From contig CAVVVS010000111.1 of NCBI GenBank assembly GCA_963751355.1, positions 62,001-126,000 on the forward strand: a stretch of DNA of 64,000 bases, given 5' to 3'. The position numbers and the translations under genes are program-made. Within the stretch, counting starts at the first letter, position 1, and each line of letters begins with the position of its first letter. The notes below the pieces were generated by a model. It ran no database searches, was not told where the DNA came from, and was given only the letters and a program-made list of their open reading frames with translations. Source of the stretch: CAVVVS01 sp963751355 (lineage in GTDB: Bacteria > Bacteroidota > Ignavibacteria > Ignavibacteriales > Ignavibacteriaceae). Below are positions 53,435 through 63,343 of the stretch, piece after piece.

Positions 53435-55642
53435 CTATTTTATGATCAAGTCCGAAGTCGTTGATGTCTCTTTTCCGCTAACATTATCTTTGATATTTAA
53501 TCTTAGTTGATACGGACCACTCTTAAGCTTGCTTATATCAAATGCAATATAATTATTAACATTTTTAGTGGTATCGGTATATGAACTTTTTATTGTAATA
53601 TTATATTTTGCTGCTGTGCCGAATAAGCCGCTTAGAAAATCCCAAACGTCTTTGCTTTTACTTTCCCTTTGTAAGTTAAAATTAACGGTATAATGAGCCT
53701 GCTTGTTTTTGTTTAGCGCTAAATTGTAGATCTCATAGTAAGAGAAAACATTATCGGTTTTATCAAACTCTAAAGTCGGATTTTGAATTATTTTAATATG
53801 ATGTCTATCTCTAAGCCCCGGCTTACTTTCCCGAGTTATATTGAAGGCTTGTTCTAATGAACTGCATGCTAAAGTATCATTATATAAATCCGGGACCGTC
53901 TGAACGAATCTCGCTCCGAACAACCTTTTCTCTTTGGGAATATTAATGTCGAATGAAATATTGTATCGGTGAAAACTTAAAGGGAATTCAAATTTATCAA
54001 TAAACAGATCCCTGTAAATTTTTGGATCTGCTTTGCCAACTATAGTATAGTTCCTATTTTTCTTAAAAACGGGCTGCATTAAACTGTCGAATATAGTTAT
54101 GGAAGCATCGAAAGATAAAGTATTGCCGTCATTTAATCCTTTAAATAATTCATCTGTGGAAACGGCAAATGCAAGATTCATCAAATCTTGGTTTTTATTC
54201 TGCTTGAAATGTGAAATTGAATAAAATGCATTCAATGGTTTTAACTCTTTCGGCCAAATAAATCGATCAGAATTAAGCCCGGTTTCAACTGTTTCCACCC
54301 CTTCTTTCATGAGATCGGAAAAAGTATTTCCGTTTTGAGAAAGCTGGAAGAATCTCTGATCCCAAATAACCAGATTATGTAAAATTCTCGAATCGGTAAA
54401 ACCCGGAACAAGTGTCCAATAATTTGGCGGAGCATTTTTGTTAACCGTGAAGAAAAATATTCTTTGCGGAGAGCGGCTGGTTTGCTTATACAGCCACGAT
54501 TCATTGGTTACGACATCACCACCACCGAATTTGCTCATATCGAGGCTAGGCATGGTAACTGATTTGTCATCCGGCTCACCAAAACGGATATAGATTATTC
54601 CCTTATCATTAAACTTATTATTTTTGTAATACCAGGCAGGAAATTTTATTACATCCAAATTATTATCCCTATATTCAACATGTCTGAATCCATCATACCA
54701 AAAATTTTTTTCAGCATATATAAGTCTGCGATAATGTTCAATTAAAGCCATATTATAAGGAAGGGATGGAAGGGGATTGCGTGACAGCCAAAAGATTTTC
54801 ATAGACTTTTTGAATTTATTTAATGATATCGGATTTTCTAATATCCGGTACTCTCTTTTATTCATGATGTAGGTGTAATCGTTTAATAAAAGATTACCAT
54901 CCAGGAAACTTGAAATAGAATTAACTGCTTTCCAATATATTTTATAAGCCTTTTCCGGTTGGTTGGTTTGTACATACAATCTTACGAGGGATAAATACAC
55001 GGGAATTAGAGAAATTTTTTCAGGGCTGTTAATCACGGATTGGTAAATTGAGTCTGCTTTATTAAATTTTCCGTTTCTGCGATAGAGTTCGCCCAAAAAA
55101 TACAGGTCGTAGACAGTATGCCTGGAATTTAGCCATTTCCCTGCTTCTTTACTATCCTCATGATGAAGCATTACATCGTAAAGGTGAAAAATACCCTTTA
55201 AAACATTATCCTGTGCACGGTTAATTGCGAGCTGTCTTTGAGCTAACAATATAGATTCGAAATAATTCTCGCGGTATAATTCAAGAAGTGCATATTGATA
55301 ATACACATCTTTAAAAGCGGAGTCTAATTTAATTACATGCTTAAAATGCTTTTCCGCGCTGTTCCATCTTAATATTCTCTCTACCGGAAATCTGAATTTA
55401 CCGGCTTCCCTTTGAGTGATTCCGTAATAATAATTTGCAGCAATATAATCCGGGTAATCATCTAAAACATCTCCAAAACAACCTAAGGAACTTGTCCATT
55501 CTTCTTTGTCCAAATGAGATTTACCTAATTTCAGCAAAGAATCTGCCTGGGTTTTAGAAAGCTTCTCCTGGCAGTATATGGTTGAGCTGTAAGCAATTAA
55601 AATGCAACAAAAGGTTAAGATTGAAGTAATTTTAGTCGGCAT
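53435..55642 (-). CDS. TPR and GWxTD-domain protein, exported
   Basis: A 735-residue protein with a signal peptide (ILTFCCILIAYSSTIYC). The N-terminal half (about 25-260) is built of TPR-like helical repeats (SKTQADSLLKLGKSHLDKEEW, AEKHFKHVIKLDSAFKDVYY, LGELYRRNGKFNKADSIYQ). The middle carries the GWxTD-domain core, GIIYIRFGEPDD with the preceding WYYKNNKFND, then a beta-rich C-terminal part. GWxTD-domain proteins are common in Bacteroidota, Ignavibacteria and Acidobacteria, with no settled function. It has no co-directional neighbour close by. Confidence 0.8.
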   Translation of the reverse strand: MPTKITSILTFCCILIAYSSTIYCQEKLSKTQADSLLKLGKSHLDKEEWTSSLGCFGDVLDDYPDYIAANYYYGITQREAGKFRFPVERILRWNSAEKHFKHVIKLDSAFKDVYYQYALLELYRENYFESILLAQRQLAINRAQDNVLKGIFHLYDVMLHHEDSKEAGKWLNSRHTVYDLYFLGELYRRNGKFNKADSIYQSVINSPEKISLIPVYLSLVRLYVQTNQPEKAYKIYWKAVNSISSFLDGNLLLNDYTYIMNKREYRILENPISLNKFKKSMKIFWLSRNPLPSLPYNMALIEHYRRLIYAEKNFWYDGFRHVEYRDNNLDVIKFPAWYYKNNKFNDKGIIYIRFGEPDDKSVTMPSLDMSKFGGGDVVTNESWLYKQTSRSPQRIFFFTVNKNAPPNYWTLVPGFTDSRILHNLVIWDQRFFQLSQNGNTFSDLMKEGVETVETGLNSDRFIWPKELKPLNAFYSISHFKQNKNQDLMNLAFAVSTDELFKGLNDGNTLSFDASITIFDSLMQPVFKKNRNYTIVGKADPKIYRDLFIDKFEFPLSFHRYNISFDINIPKEKRLFGARFVQTVPDLYNDTLACSSLEQAFNITRESKPGLRDRHHIKIIQNPTLEFDKTDNVFSYYEIYNLALNKNKQAHYTVNFNLQRESKSKDVWDFLSGLFGTAAKYNITIKSSYTDTTKNVNNYIAFDISKLKSGPYQLRLNIKDNVSGKETSTTSDLIIK

Positions 55643-56020
55643 TTCTAATCCCGGTTTAGTATAAATAATTTGCTATAGTATTAGGATAAAAATTTAATGA
55701 AATAATTATGAGGATCAAACATATAAACTACTGTAGTAAAAAAATTCTCCGTACTAAAAGATATTTATGATAAAAAATTCTATTGGAATAATTAAAATGG
55801 ATATTCAGAACTTTTCAACTATTCTTTATAGTGAGAGTCGCAAATTAAGAACACTTTCGGTTCAAATATAGTTTGTACAGGAATTTAAAAATGAATTGGA
55901 TGCCGATCAATGGTAGCGGCAGAGGTAATGTTTCAAGCGTTGAAAATTTCAAACCGTATCAAGTTTGATAATTTATTTAAATACTGCTGAAATTAACAAA
56001 TTTAATTTTTAACCAATGAA
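55643..56020. other. Intergenic region, possibly with gene remnants
   Basis: About 380 AT-rich bases. A 25-codon frame at 55891 (MNWMPINGSGRGNVSSVENF...) looks protein-like but has no start signal and no relative that I recognise, so I do not call it a gene. Confidence 0.3.
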
Positions 56021-56608
56021 CTAATTAATACTGTTATAATTTACTTTATAATCTTTAAATTTTTCCAGTTCCGAATTGATATGTTTATTCCATTTCAGCA
56101 CTTCTTCCGCATTTTCACCATACTTACTTTTTACCCTGAAAGTTTGCACTTCGTTTATGATATGCTGATTCATCCGTTGTGCTAATTTGTGAAACTTTTT
56201 TATATAACCCTCACCGCTAAAGTCCGTTTGAATAAAATTTTGTCTTAACTTTCTTGTATAAAGTTCATAGATATTAAAAATTACCTGATTATATAACAGG
56301 AGATTATTAGTCTTAAGATTTTTTTTAACCCATGAAGTTTTTTTATCGAATACACAGATGGCTGTCAATTTTGGTGAGCTGAAAATATTAGGTCTTTCAA
56401 TGGTAGCTGGATTATAAATATTAATTTCACTTGCTGCACCGCCTGACGCTTCGGTTGGCGTACCCTGGAAATCATCCCATGTTAATTGCCTATCGATCGA
56501 CCAATATAAGTAGTCATTTCTATTGTACTTTTGATATAAATCCGAAAGCCTTGCACTTGAACATTGAATAAAAAATAATGCAAATATTAGAAATGTTAAC
56601 CGTCTCAT
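56021..56608 (-). CDS. DUF922-like lipoprotein lacking the HExxH metal motif
   Basis: A 195-residue protein with a lipoprotein-type signal (RLTFLIFALFFIQCSS). It matches the DUF922 putative zinc-protease family in the characteristic segment WSIDRQLTWDDFQG and the later conserved helix. Where family members read HEQxHF (the HExxH zinc site), this protein has LLYNQVIFNIYELYTRKLR, with both histidines and the glutamate lost. It is therefore probably not an active metallopeptidase. It ends as usual with a helical segment (FHKLAQRMNQHIINEVQTF). The family match is from memory. Confidence 0.65.
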   Translation of the reverse strand: MRRLTFLIFALFFIQCSSARLSDLYQKYNRNDYLYWSIDRQLTWDDFQGTPTEASGGAASEINIYNPATIERPNIFSSPKLTAICVFDKKTSWVKKNLKTNNLLLYNQVIFNIYELYTRKLRQNFIQTDFSGEGYIKKFHKLAQRMNQHIINEVQTFRVKSKYGENAEEVLKWNKHINSELEKFKDYKVNYNSIN

Positions 56609-56681
56609 TGGTGCATTGCCTGTTTAAACTTGAATAATATTTGTAATTTTATTTTCTGACGGAAATATGGCATTTGGTATA

Positions 56682-57374
56682 TTATTTTTTTGTTGCAATC
56701 CAGCCTCCGTGCAGAAATGCGCGGTAAAATTGACTTATATTATCAAATCCTGCTTCAGTCAATAATTCCAAAATTCTTGATTCCGGTACAAAGTGATGAG
56801 TTTCCAAAATCTGTCTTACCATCATACCTGTTTTACTTGACGGAATACCGTTTAACTGCATATAATTTTCCCAGCCGGATAATAACTCCCGGAACTCCGG
56901 AGAAGCAGGATTCCCGTACTGATCAGCCATGATAAATTTTGCACCCGGTCTCATTCTTTTTGAGATGTCTTTAAGTAAGTCAAGTTTGGAACCGTCATCC
57001 GGAATGAAATGTAATACAAATATTAAAGTAGCTGCGTCGAACGTTTTTTCTTCGGGCAGTTCATTTACATATCCATGGTAAAGAATGATCCGGTCTTTTA
57101 AGCTCTTATTTTCAACAGCAATTTGTGAAAGCTTAATCATTTCTGCTGAAGGATCGACACCAGTAAAGTGCCATTCCGGCATGCGGTAGCCGAAGGTTTT
57201 TAATTCCGTCCCGCTGCCGCACCCTGCCACTAAGATGTTTGCTGATTCACTATTGCCTTCCGAAATTAAGGCGAGTACCATATTGAAAAATGAATCGTAA
57301 CCAAATACGGCGGTACGGGCTCTTTTTTCGAATGGTTCGCTTTGATTCAATTTTTGGTTGAGTTCATCATTCAT
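56682..57374 (-). CDS. Class I SAM-dependent methyltransferase
   Basis: A 230-residue methyltransferase with motif I ILVAGCGSGTELKTFG (the glycine-rich SAM loop), TGVDPSAEMIKLSQIA, the acidic DAATLIFVLHFIPDD and the post-motif KRMRPGAKFIMADQYGN. It begins with a helical cap (EPFEKRARTAVFGYDSFFNMVLALI), which gives no substrate clue. The gene follows the DUF922-like gene's upstream region and is separated from the S9-like gene by about 80 bases. The substrate is unknown. Confidence 0.85.
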   Translation of the reverse strand: MNDELNQKLNQSEPFEKRARTAVFGYDSFFNMVLALISEGNSESANILVAGCGSGTELKTFGYRMPEWHFTGVDPSAEMIKLSQIAVENKSLKDRIILYHGYVNELPEEKTFDAATLIFVLHFIPDDGSKLDLLKDISKRMRPGAKFIMADQYGNPASPEFRELLSGWENYMQLNGIPSSKTGMMVRQILETHHFVPESRILELLTEAGFDNISQFYRAFLHGGWIATKK

Positions 57375-57453
57375 ATTAATATCTTTCTTAAGTATTAAAT
57401 TATTTCCTTACTGTTTTTTTGCAAATTTTACACAAAAATTTTAGATATAATGC

Positions 57454-59961
57454 TCAATTCTTAAAAACAAATTCTCCGTGTTTTACCGACCAGTCCAAAC
57501 CGAAGAACCCTGCCGCCAAAACTCCGTCCGCACCCTTAAGCGGAAATCCTTTATTGAAAAGCATAAGATCGGGAAATGCATAACCCGAATATAAGTAGGG
57601 TCGTCTATCCGTTAGTTTCATTCCTTCGATGCCGCTTCCTGAAACCACTCCCACGCTGGCTATTTTACTTCCTTTTCTTGGGCGTATGAATAAACATCCG
57701 AGATCATTACCTTTAAATTCTTTGCTGCCTATTTTCATACTTCCTTCGGACACTTGAACTGGGCTGCTGCCGAGTAATTTACTCCATGCCGAATTTGTTT
57801 TTGAGTTGCCATAAATTATAACACTTCTATCCGGCATCTGCGACGGCTTAAAATTAACGTCGGGAACAATATCGATTGAACCATTGCCTTGATACCAAAA
57901 TTGTTCGGCATCGAACCTTGCTTTGTCAAAAGCCCATGCATTTTCTTTGGGCGTACCATGAGTGCCGTAAACAAAAATCATGTGATGCCGGAAAGCATCC
58001 TTGAACAATCCGTATCTAAGTGGATTTTTTTCATTAAGAGCCGGTGGACTTGAAACCTTCCATTTCCCATTTTCATTCTTCAGAAATATTTTCTTTTGAG
58101 TTTTTGCAATTACGAGCGAATCAAGATTTTGATCATCAAGATTAATCATAACCGGTTTGTTTATGTTTAATACTTCAGTATCGAAAGAAAGCATTTCAAC
58201 ATTATCCGTAGTGCCCCTAATTCTATTCAATCCCGGATCAAGATGTACATTTACCTTACTAATTTCTAATTGTTTTTTTTGCTGTTCAATCGTTAACCAG
58301 TAATCTTGTGCCGAAACTCCGGGACAAGCGGTTACAAATTCAACATGAAGAAGTCTTTTTTCGGTTGCCCTCGCATGTCTGGCAAAAAAATCAAAGAGCG
58401 GGTACCAATCAATGCAATCTGCACCCGGTTCCTTCGAAATGTCCCACCAATGTCCTACTCCGGGCTGTTCGTGGTACATAAAATCATGATGAAATTTTTT
58501 TAAGCTGTCCACCATGTTGCGTGCCTGCGCGGGCGGTACATTATCATCCTTGCTTCCCTGAATAATATAGATCCCTTCCTGTTTGTAATTATCAAGAAGT
58601 GAGTAAGTGCGCATAGGTTGATATGCCCGCATCACCATATTTTGCATAGGAGTCGGATTTTTAATTCTCGGTACAATACCGTAGTAAGTCCAAAAACTTA
58701 TCCAGCCGGCACTTGGACCGAGTGCACCGAATTTATCCGGGTAAGTGGCACCTATTTGCCATGTGCCGTGTCCTCCCATAGAATGGCCTGCCAAATAGAT
58801 TCTGCTAGGATCTATATTTAAAGTTTTTAGTGCAATATTATAAACTTCCATTGCATCAAGCCTGCCCCAATCTTCCCAATCGAAGCCATACGGTCTTCTA
58901 TTAGTAGGACACACAATATCTCCCCAGGTTTTAGGATAATATGAACCCGATTGATTTATGGCTTCAACACCTGCACCATGCAGTGAGAGAAAAAGTGCTT
59001 TTGGACTTTTACTTGTATCGCTTGCCGGGTTTATGGAATAATATTGAACGCTTCCGTCAATGCTGCTGATAAAAGTACATTTGTGATTTTCTAACGGATT
59101 AAGCACCCGCAGTTTTATCTTAGTTTCAGCCAAGTTTGCTGCAGAGTTCCCCGTTCTAATGCTTAATTTAATTTCAACATTTCCTTTTTTAACCGGAGCC
59201 CTGCCTTCAATTTTAAAACCAATTTTTCTTATGCTCATGGGCTCAATGATAGGTATCTTGGTTTTGGTGGATATACCTAACAGACCAGCCGCATAAATAT
59301 AGCCATCCTTTAATGGTTTAGCTGAAGCATTTATCACTATTACAGCACCAAAATAATTAGGCTTTTTACCAACTAAAAGATCGGGGAAGGTCGGATCCTT
59401 AGTATTTAGAAAGATTCCTTCCTTGTTTAAAATTAGTCTTGCTTTTAATTTACCCCTGGTACATCGGAACAGAAATGTATTTATCCCTTTTTTTAGTTTT
59501 ATGGGTAATACGGAATAGTTATAAGAAGGCTCCCAAGATTGATTCTTATCGCTGGTTTGATATTTATTTCCCATCCTGGGAACACCGTTTACATAAACCA
59601 TGCTGTATGCCATTCCTTCAAGTAAGGCAATTTCATTTTTGTCCGATTCATATTCAACGTAAGCATAACCGCCTTCGAGGGATTTATCTTTAAACCAGCC
59701 GTTTGTATCAGCCTTGATATTTTTCCATGTCTCCTGGGAATCCGCAAGCTGAACGATATCTCCTTCATGCGGGGTTTTCCACTTGCCGGTTACAATCATG
59801 TATTCAATTGGATCTTTAGCAAATATATTCCTTGTAAAAGAATCTGAGGTTTTTACGGCGAGTCCATTGTCTAAAACAACAATATTGTTATTCTGAGAGT
59901 AAAGATTCGATGCGATCAACAAAAATATCGTAAAAAGAATTGTATTTATTCTGAACTGCAT
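57454..59961 (-). CDS. Exported S9-like prolyl-oligopeptidase/esterase-family protein
   Basis: An 835-residue protein with a signal peptide (NTILFTIFLLIASNLYSQ). A large N-terminal beta-rich part (about 30-310) precedes the alpha/beta hydrolase domain. That domain has the nucleophile elbow LAGHSMGGHG with Ser394, SAGWISFWTYYGI, QGSKDDNVPPAQARNMVD (the Asp) and GVGHWWDISKE (the His). A C-terminal beta-sandwich region follows. It resembles the prolyl-oligopeptidase-family proteins of carbohydrate loci, which often cleave acetyl or other ester groups from polysaccharides rather than peptides. The nearby cupin and alpha-galactosidase support a carbohydrate role. Exact substrate unknown. Confidence 0.8.
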   Translation of the reverse strand: MQFRINTILFTIFLLIASNLYSQNNNIVVLDNGLAVKTSDSFTRNIFAKDPIEYMIVTGKWKTPHEGDIVQLADSQETWKNIKADTNGWFKDKSLEGGYAYVEYESDKNEIALLEGMAYSMVYVNGVPRMGNKYQTSDKNQSWEPSYNYSVLPIKLKKGINTFLFRCTRGKLKARLILNKEGIFLNTKDPTFPDLLVGKKPNYFGAVIVINASAKPLKDGYIYAAGLLGISTKTKIPIIEPMSIRKIGFKIEGRAPVKKGNVEIKLSIRTGNSAANLAETKIKLRVLNPLENHKCTFISSIDGSVQYYSINPASDTSKSPKALFLSLHGAGVEAINQSGSYYPKTWGDIVCPTNRRPYGFDWEDWGRLDAMEVYNIALKTLNIDPSRIYLAGHSMGGHGTWQIGATYPDKFGALGPSAGWISFWTYYGIVPRIKNPTPMQNMVMRAYQPMRTYSLLDNYKQEGIYIIQGSKDDNVPPAQARNMVDSLKKFHHDFMYHEQPGVGHWWDISKEPGADCIDWYPLFDFFARHARATEKRLLHVEFVTACPGVSAQDYWLTIEQQKKQLEISKVNVHLDPGLNRIRGTTDNVEMLSFDTEVLNINKPVMINLDDQNLDSLVIAKTQKKIFLKNENGKWKVSSPPALNEKNPLRYGLFKDAFRHHMIFVYGTHGTPKENAWAFDKARFDAEQFWYQGNGSIDIVPDVNFKPSQMPDRSVIIYGNSKTNSAWSKLLGSSPVQVSEGSMKIGSKEFKGNDLGCLFIRPRKGSKIASVGVVSGSGIEGMKLTDRRPYLYSGYAFPDLMLFNKGFPLKGADGVLAAGFFGLDWSVKHGEFVFKN

Positions 59962-60002
59962 TTGAGTATACCTGTAAATTATTTGTTTTATCGTTTAGTG
60001 TT

Positions 60003-60365
60003 TTATTCATCGCGGTGAACAGTACCCGGAGAAAAAGCAGGAAGACAGACTGCAATATATTCAGCTCCAGATTCACCGGGAGAACTGTACTGCACCCATT
60101 CACCTTTAGGAACCAAAACTGCCTGCTTTTCATGAATATCAATAAATCCATCTTTGTGAGTTACTCTTAATGTCCCTTTAAGCACAACTGTGTATTCATC
60201 AAATTCGGGAGTTTGACCCGGTTCTATCCATCCACCTGGGCTTTGCATTTGGGCAATGCTTACCGGTTCAGTGTTAGAGTTGACCCTGCCGATATATTCT
60301 TCGATAATTTTAGGTTTGTTACCTTCTGCCCGGATAATTGAAGGACTTTCAATAAGTATTGGCAT
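60003..60365 (-). CDS. Cupin-domain protein
   Basis: A 120-residue single-cupin protein. Two cupin motifs are visible: the metal-side segment QTPEFDEYTVVLKGTLRVTH (residues about 52-71) and the later beta-strands AVLVPKGEWVQYSSPGESG. The first cupin motif has a Glu but lacks the usual second His in its G(X)5HXH form, so metal binding is uncertain. It starts divergently from the GH27 gene and ends before the S9-like gene on the same strand. It may bind a sugar or act as a regulator or epimerase-like accessory protein. Confidence 0.75.
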   Translation of the reverse strand: MPILIESPSIIRAEGNKPKIIEEYIGRVNSNTEPVSIAQMQSPGGWIEPGQTPEFDEYTVVLKGTLRVTHKDGFIDIHEKQAVLVPKGEWVQYSSPGESGAEYIAVCLPAFSPGTVHRDE

Positions 60366-60520
60366 AACGAAATTCCGATTTTTAATTTATTTTTTTATAT
60401 ATAATATAAATCAATTTAGTAATTTTTTAATTAAATTTATTTCGATTTTAATTCTAATGTTCTCTCAAATAATAAATTCTTTCATACATCACATTTCGAT
60501 ATATCTTCGAGGAAACATCT

Positions 60521-62524
60521 ATGAAAAAAATATTCTTTACTGCTCTTCTGTTATGTTTATATATCTCCCCAAACATTAATGCTCAAACGATCTGGCTCGA
60601 CAAGCTTGATCTTTCTGAAATGGAATCCGGGTGGGGAACACCGCAAGCCGATAAATCAGTTGCCGGAAATACACTAACAATAGCGGGACAAAAATTTAAA
60701 TGTGGAGTTGGAACTCATGCTGTCAGTACTTATCTACTAAATCTCCAGGGAAAAGGAAAAACATTCATCGCTGTGGTAGGACTGGATGATGAATCAAATA
60801 AACAAGGTTCGATAGAATTTTATGTACTTGGTGATAAGGAAATTCTTTGGAAAAGCGGAGTGATGAAAAAGGGTGACTTACCAAAGAAAATTAGTGTAGA
60901 CTTGAAAGGTATGAAGCAGCTTGGGTTATTGGTGACAGATGCAGGTGACGGTAACGGCTGGGATCATGCAGATTGGTGTGATGCGAGAATTGAATTTTCA
61001 GGAAATGTTCCCGTCAACGAAATTGTTGCGAAGGGTAATCAGAAACGCTATATCCTGACTCCTAAAGCACCTGATGTTCCCAGAATAAACGGTGCAAAAG
61101 TTTACGGCGTCCGACCGGTGCATCCTTTTTTGTACAGGATTGCAGCAACGGGTAAACGCCCTATGTCTTTTTCCGCTGAAAATTTACCAAAAGATTTATC
61201 GTTAGATCCCAAAACTGGAATAATCACCGGTTCGATTCAAAAAGAAGGAAAATATAATGTTACATTAACTGCTGCTAATAAACTAGGTACTACAAAAAGT
61301 AATTTTAAAATATCCGTCGGTGATAAAATTTGTTTAACACCCCCGATGGGCTGGAATAGCTGGAACTGCTGGGCTTCTTCTGTTGATGCATCCAAAGTTA
61401 AAGTTGCTGCCGATGCAATGATAAAAACAGGTTTAATTAATCACGGCTGGAGTTATATCAATATTGATGATTGCTGGGCAATTGAACCGGGCAGTAAAGA
61501 TTCTTTGACAGCCGGGATTCCCCGGGATAAAAACGGGATGATAAATGCAAATAAAAAATTCCCGGATATGAAAGCCTTAAGCGGTTACGTTCATAAAGAC
61601 GGTTTGAAAATGGGTATTTATTCTTCCCCCGGTCCTTTAACCTGTGCCGGGTTTACCGCTAGTTATAAACATGAACAGGAAGATGCTGAAAGATTTGCCG
61701 AATGGGGAATTGATTACTTAAAATACGATTGGTGCTCATACGGAAAAATTGCTAAGAATGATAGTCTGCCGGAATTGCAAAAACCTTACATTGTAATGAG
61801 GAATGCTTTGAATAAAGTTGACCGTGATATTGTTTTTAGTCTTTGCCAGTATGGTATGGGAGATGTTTGGAAATGGGGTGCCAAAGTAGGAGGAAATTTG
61901 TGGAGAACTACCGGAGACATAACCGACAATTGGTCGAGTATGGCGGGTATCGGGTTTAACCAGGCAGGACATGAAAAATATGCCGGACCGGGACATTGGA
62001 ATGATCCGGATATGCTGGTGGTTGGAATGGTTGGCTGGGGCCCTGCTTTGCATGCAACTAGACTGACACCGAATGAAGAATACACTCATATTAGTTTATG
62101 GAGCTTGCTTTCCGCTCCGCTTCTTTTGGGATGCGACTTAAACAGACTGGATAACTTTACCTTAAATCTTTTAACAAATGATGAAGTACTTGCTGTCGAT
62201 CAAGATCCTCTAGGACATCAGGCACACAGAGTTTACAAAGAAGACGGTAAGCAAATTTGGGTTAAAGATTTAGCAACCGGTTCAAAAGCGGTTGGACTTT
62301 TCTATGTCGGCGGTCAGCGTAAAAATCCGGCTGACTATTTCCAATGGGGAAACGGTCATAAAGAAACTAAGATTGTATTAACTGCATCGGAAATCGGTAT
62401 TACCGGAAAATTTAAAGTCAGAGATTTGTGGCGGCAAAAGGATCTTGGAATATTCCAAAATAAATTTGAAGCGGAAGTCCCTTATCACGGTGTAGTTCTT
62501 ATAAGTGTGACTCCCCAAAAATAA
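60521..62524 (+). CDS. GH27 alpha-galactosidase with N-terminal NPCBM domain
   Basis: A 667-residue exported glycosidase with signal peptide IFFTALLLCLYISPNINAQ. Residues about 25-165 form an NPCBM (novel putative carbohydrate-binding) domain (KFKCGVGTHAVSTY, DAGDGNGWDHADW). An Ig-like He_PIG segment (about 185-270, RPMSFSAENLPKDLSLDPKT) is next, then the GH27 barrel: MGWNSWNCWASSVD, INIDDCW, the nucleophile Asp403 in LKYDWCSYG, and WNDPDMLVVG (about 492-502) with the acid/base Asp. A C-terminal beta-domain ends the protein. It releases terminal alpha-linked galactose from polysaccharide or glycan chains outside the cell or in the periplasm. Confidence 0.93.
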   Translation: MKKIFFTALLLCLYISPNINAQTIWLDKLDLSEMESGWGTPQADKSVAGNTLTIAGQKFKCGVGTHAVSTYLLNLQGKGKTFIAVVGLDDESNKQGSIEFYVLGDKEILWKSGVMKKGDLPKKISVDLKGMKQLGLLVTDAGDGNGWDHADWCDARIEFSGNVPVNEIVAKGNQKRYILTPKAPDVPRINGAKVYGVRPVHPFLYRIAATGKRPMSFSAENLPKDLSLDPKTGIITGSIQKEGKYNVTLTAANKLGTTKSNFKISVGDKICLTPPMGWNSWNCWASSVDASKVKVAADAMIKTGLINHGWSYINIDDCWAIEPGSKDSLTAGIPRDKNGMINANKKFPDMKALSGYVHKDGLKMGIYSSPGPLTCAGFTASYKHEQEDAERFAEWGIDYLKYDWCSYGKIAKNDSLPELQKPYIVMRNALNKVDRDIVFSLCQYGMGDVWKWGAKVGGNLWRTTGDITDNWSSMAGIGFNQAGHEKYAGPGHWNDPDMLVVGMVGWGPALHATRLTPNEEYTHISLWSLLSAPLLLGCDLNRLDNFTLNLLTNDEVLAVDQDPLGHQAHRVYKEDGKQIWVKDLATGSKAVGLFYVGGQRKNPADYFQWGNGHKETKIVLTASEIGITGKFKVRDLWRQKDLGIFQNKFEAEVPYHGVVLISVTPQK

Positions 62525-62772
62525 TTTTAGGGAAATAAATATAAAGGACAGAAAAGTAAATCTCAGGACATTGTATTTGCTGTTAAAATTATTTAGATAA
62601 AAATAATTACCACTACACTATTTCCTTTAAGTTGAGTCTGTAACAAGAGGGAATAAAGAAAAATACTTAGGCATGCATTGTGAGATAGAATTTATTTATA
62701 ATTGATATGGAATAAATCTAATAATCTTGAATTATAAAGGATAGAAAATCCCACAAATGGAGTCTAAAGGGA
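62525..62772 (+). other. Intergenic region before the GH29 remnant
   Basis: About 250 AT-rich bases without a supported gene. The missing upstream body of the fucosidase gene is not detectable here. Confidence 0.3.
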
Positions 62773-63204
62773 ATGAAGCAAATCCTAGATGACACTTTCA
62801 AAAATAATTTAGTATCCGGAGCAACAGTTTCGGCAACCAATGAAAAAAATGACAATTCTGCTTCAAATATTCTCGATCAAAATGAAAATACTTATTGGAC
62901 GACTCAAAGCGGAATTGATACCACTTCGTTAATTTTTATTCTTCCGGATAAACAAACTTTTAACGTGGTACAGCTGCAATAGCATATTCTGAGCGGTAAG
63001 CATATTGAAAAATTCAGTCTGGAAAGCTGGACAGGAAACAAATGGAAAAAATTTGCGGAAGATACTATGGTAGGTTATAATAGTTTACTTAAATTCCCGG
63101 AAGTATCGACACACAAAGTTAAGTTAATAATACAACAATCACGCACTAGTCCAACTCTATCTAATTTTGGATTATTTAAATCACCATCAATAAACAGTAA
63201 ATGA
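62773..63204 (+). pseudogene. GH29 alpha-L-fucosidase C-terminal F5/8-type domain, truncated and with an in-frame stop
   Basis: A frame of 143 codons from 62773 to a TGA at 63202, with one internal TAG at 62980-62982. The text before it (NEKNDNSASNILDQNENTYWTT, TTSLIFILPDKQTFNVVQLQ) and after it (KHIEKFSLESWTGNKWKKF, TMVGYNSLLKF, QSRTSPTLSNFGLF) reads smoothly. It matches the C-terminal F5/8-type discoidin domain that ends GH29 alpha-L-fucosidases. The catalytic barrel is absent, so this is a remnant of a once larger gene. It lies between intact GH27 and GH89 genes on the same strand. Confidence 0.8.
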
Positions 63205-63343
63205 AGACTAATGAATAAGATAAAATAATCAGTTATTATGTTTAACAATAGTTCAAAGATTATTTAATAATTTTTAAAATAATTTCTGAATAGAGTAATT
63301 TTTCCATATCAATTAAATCGTAAAATTAATCGGGTATTTACGG

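Noticed and set aside
55891..55968. 25-codon peptide gene
   Set aside because: Too short, no ribosome binding site and no family resemblance.
60256..60579. Plus-strand frame across the cupin start and GH27 start
   Set aside because: Antisense to the cupin gene and out of frame with the GH27 protein, which has a good signal peptide in its own frame.
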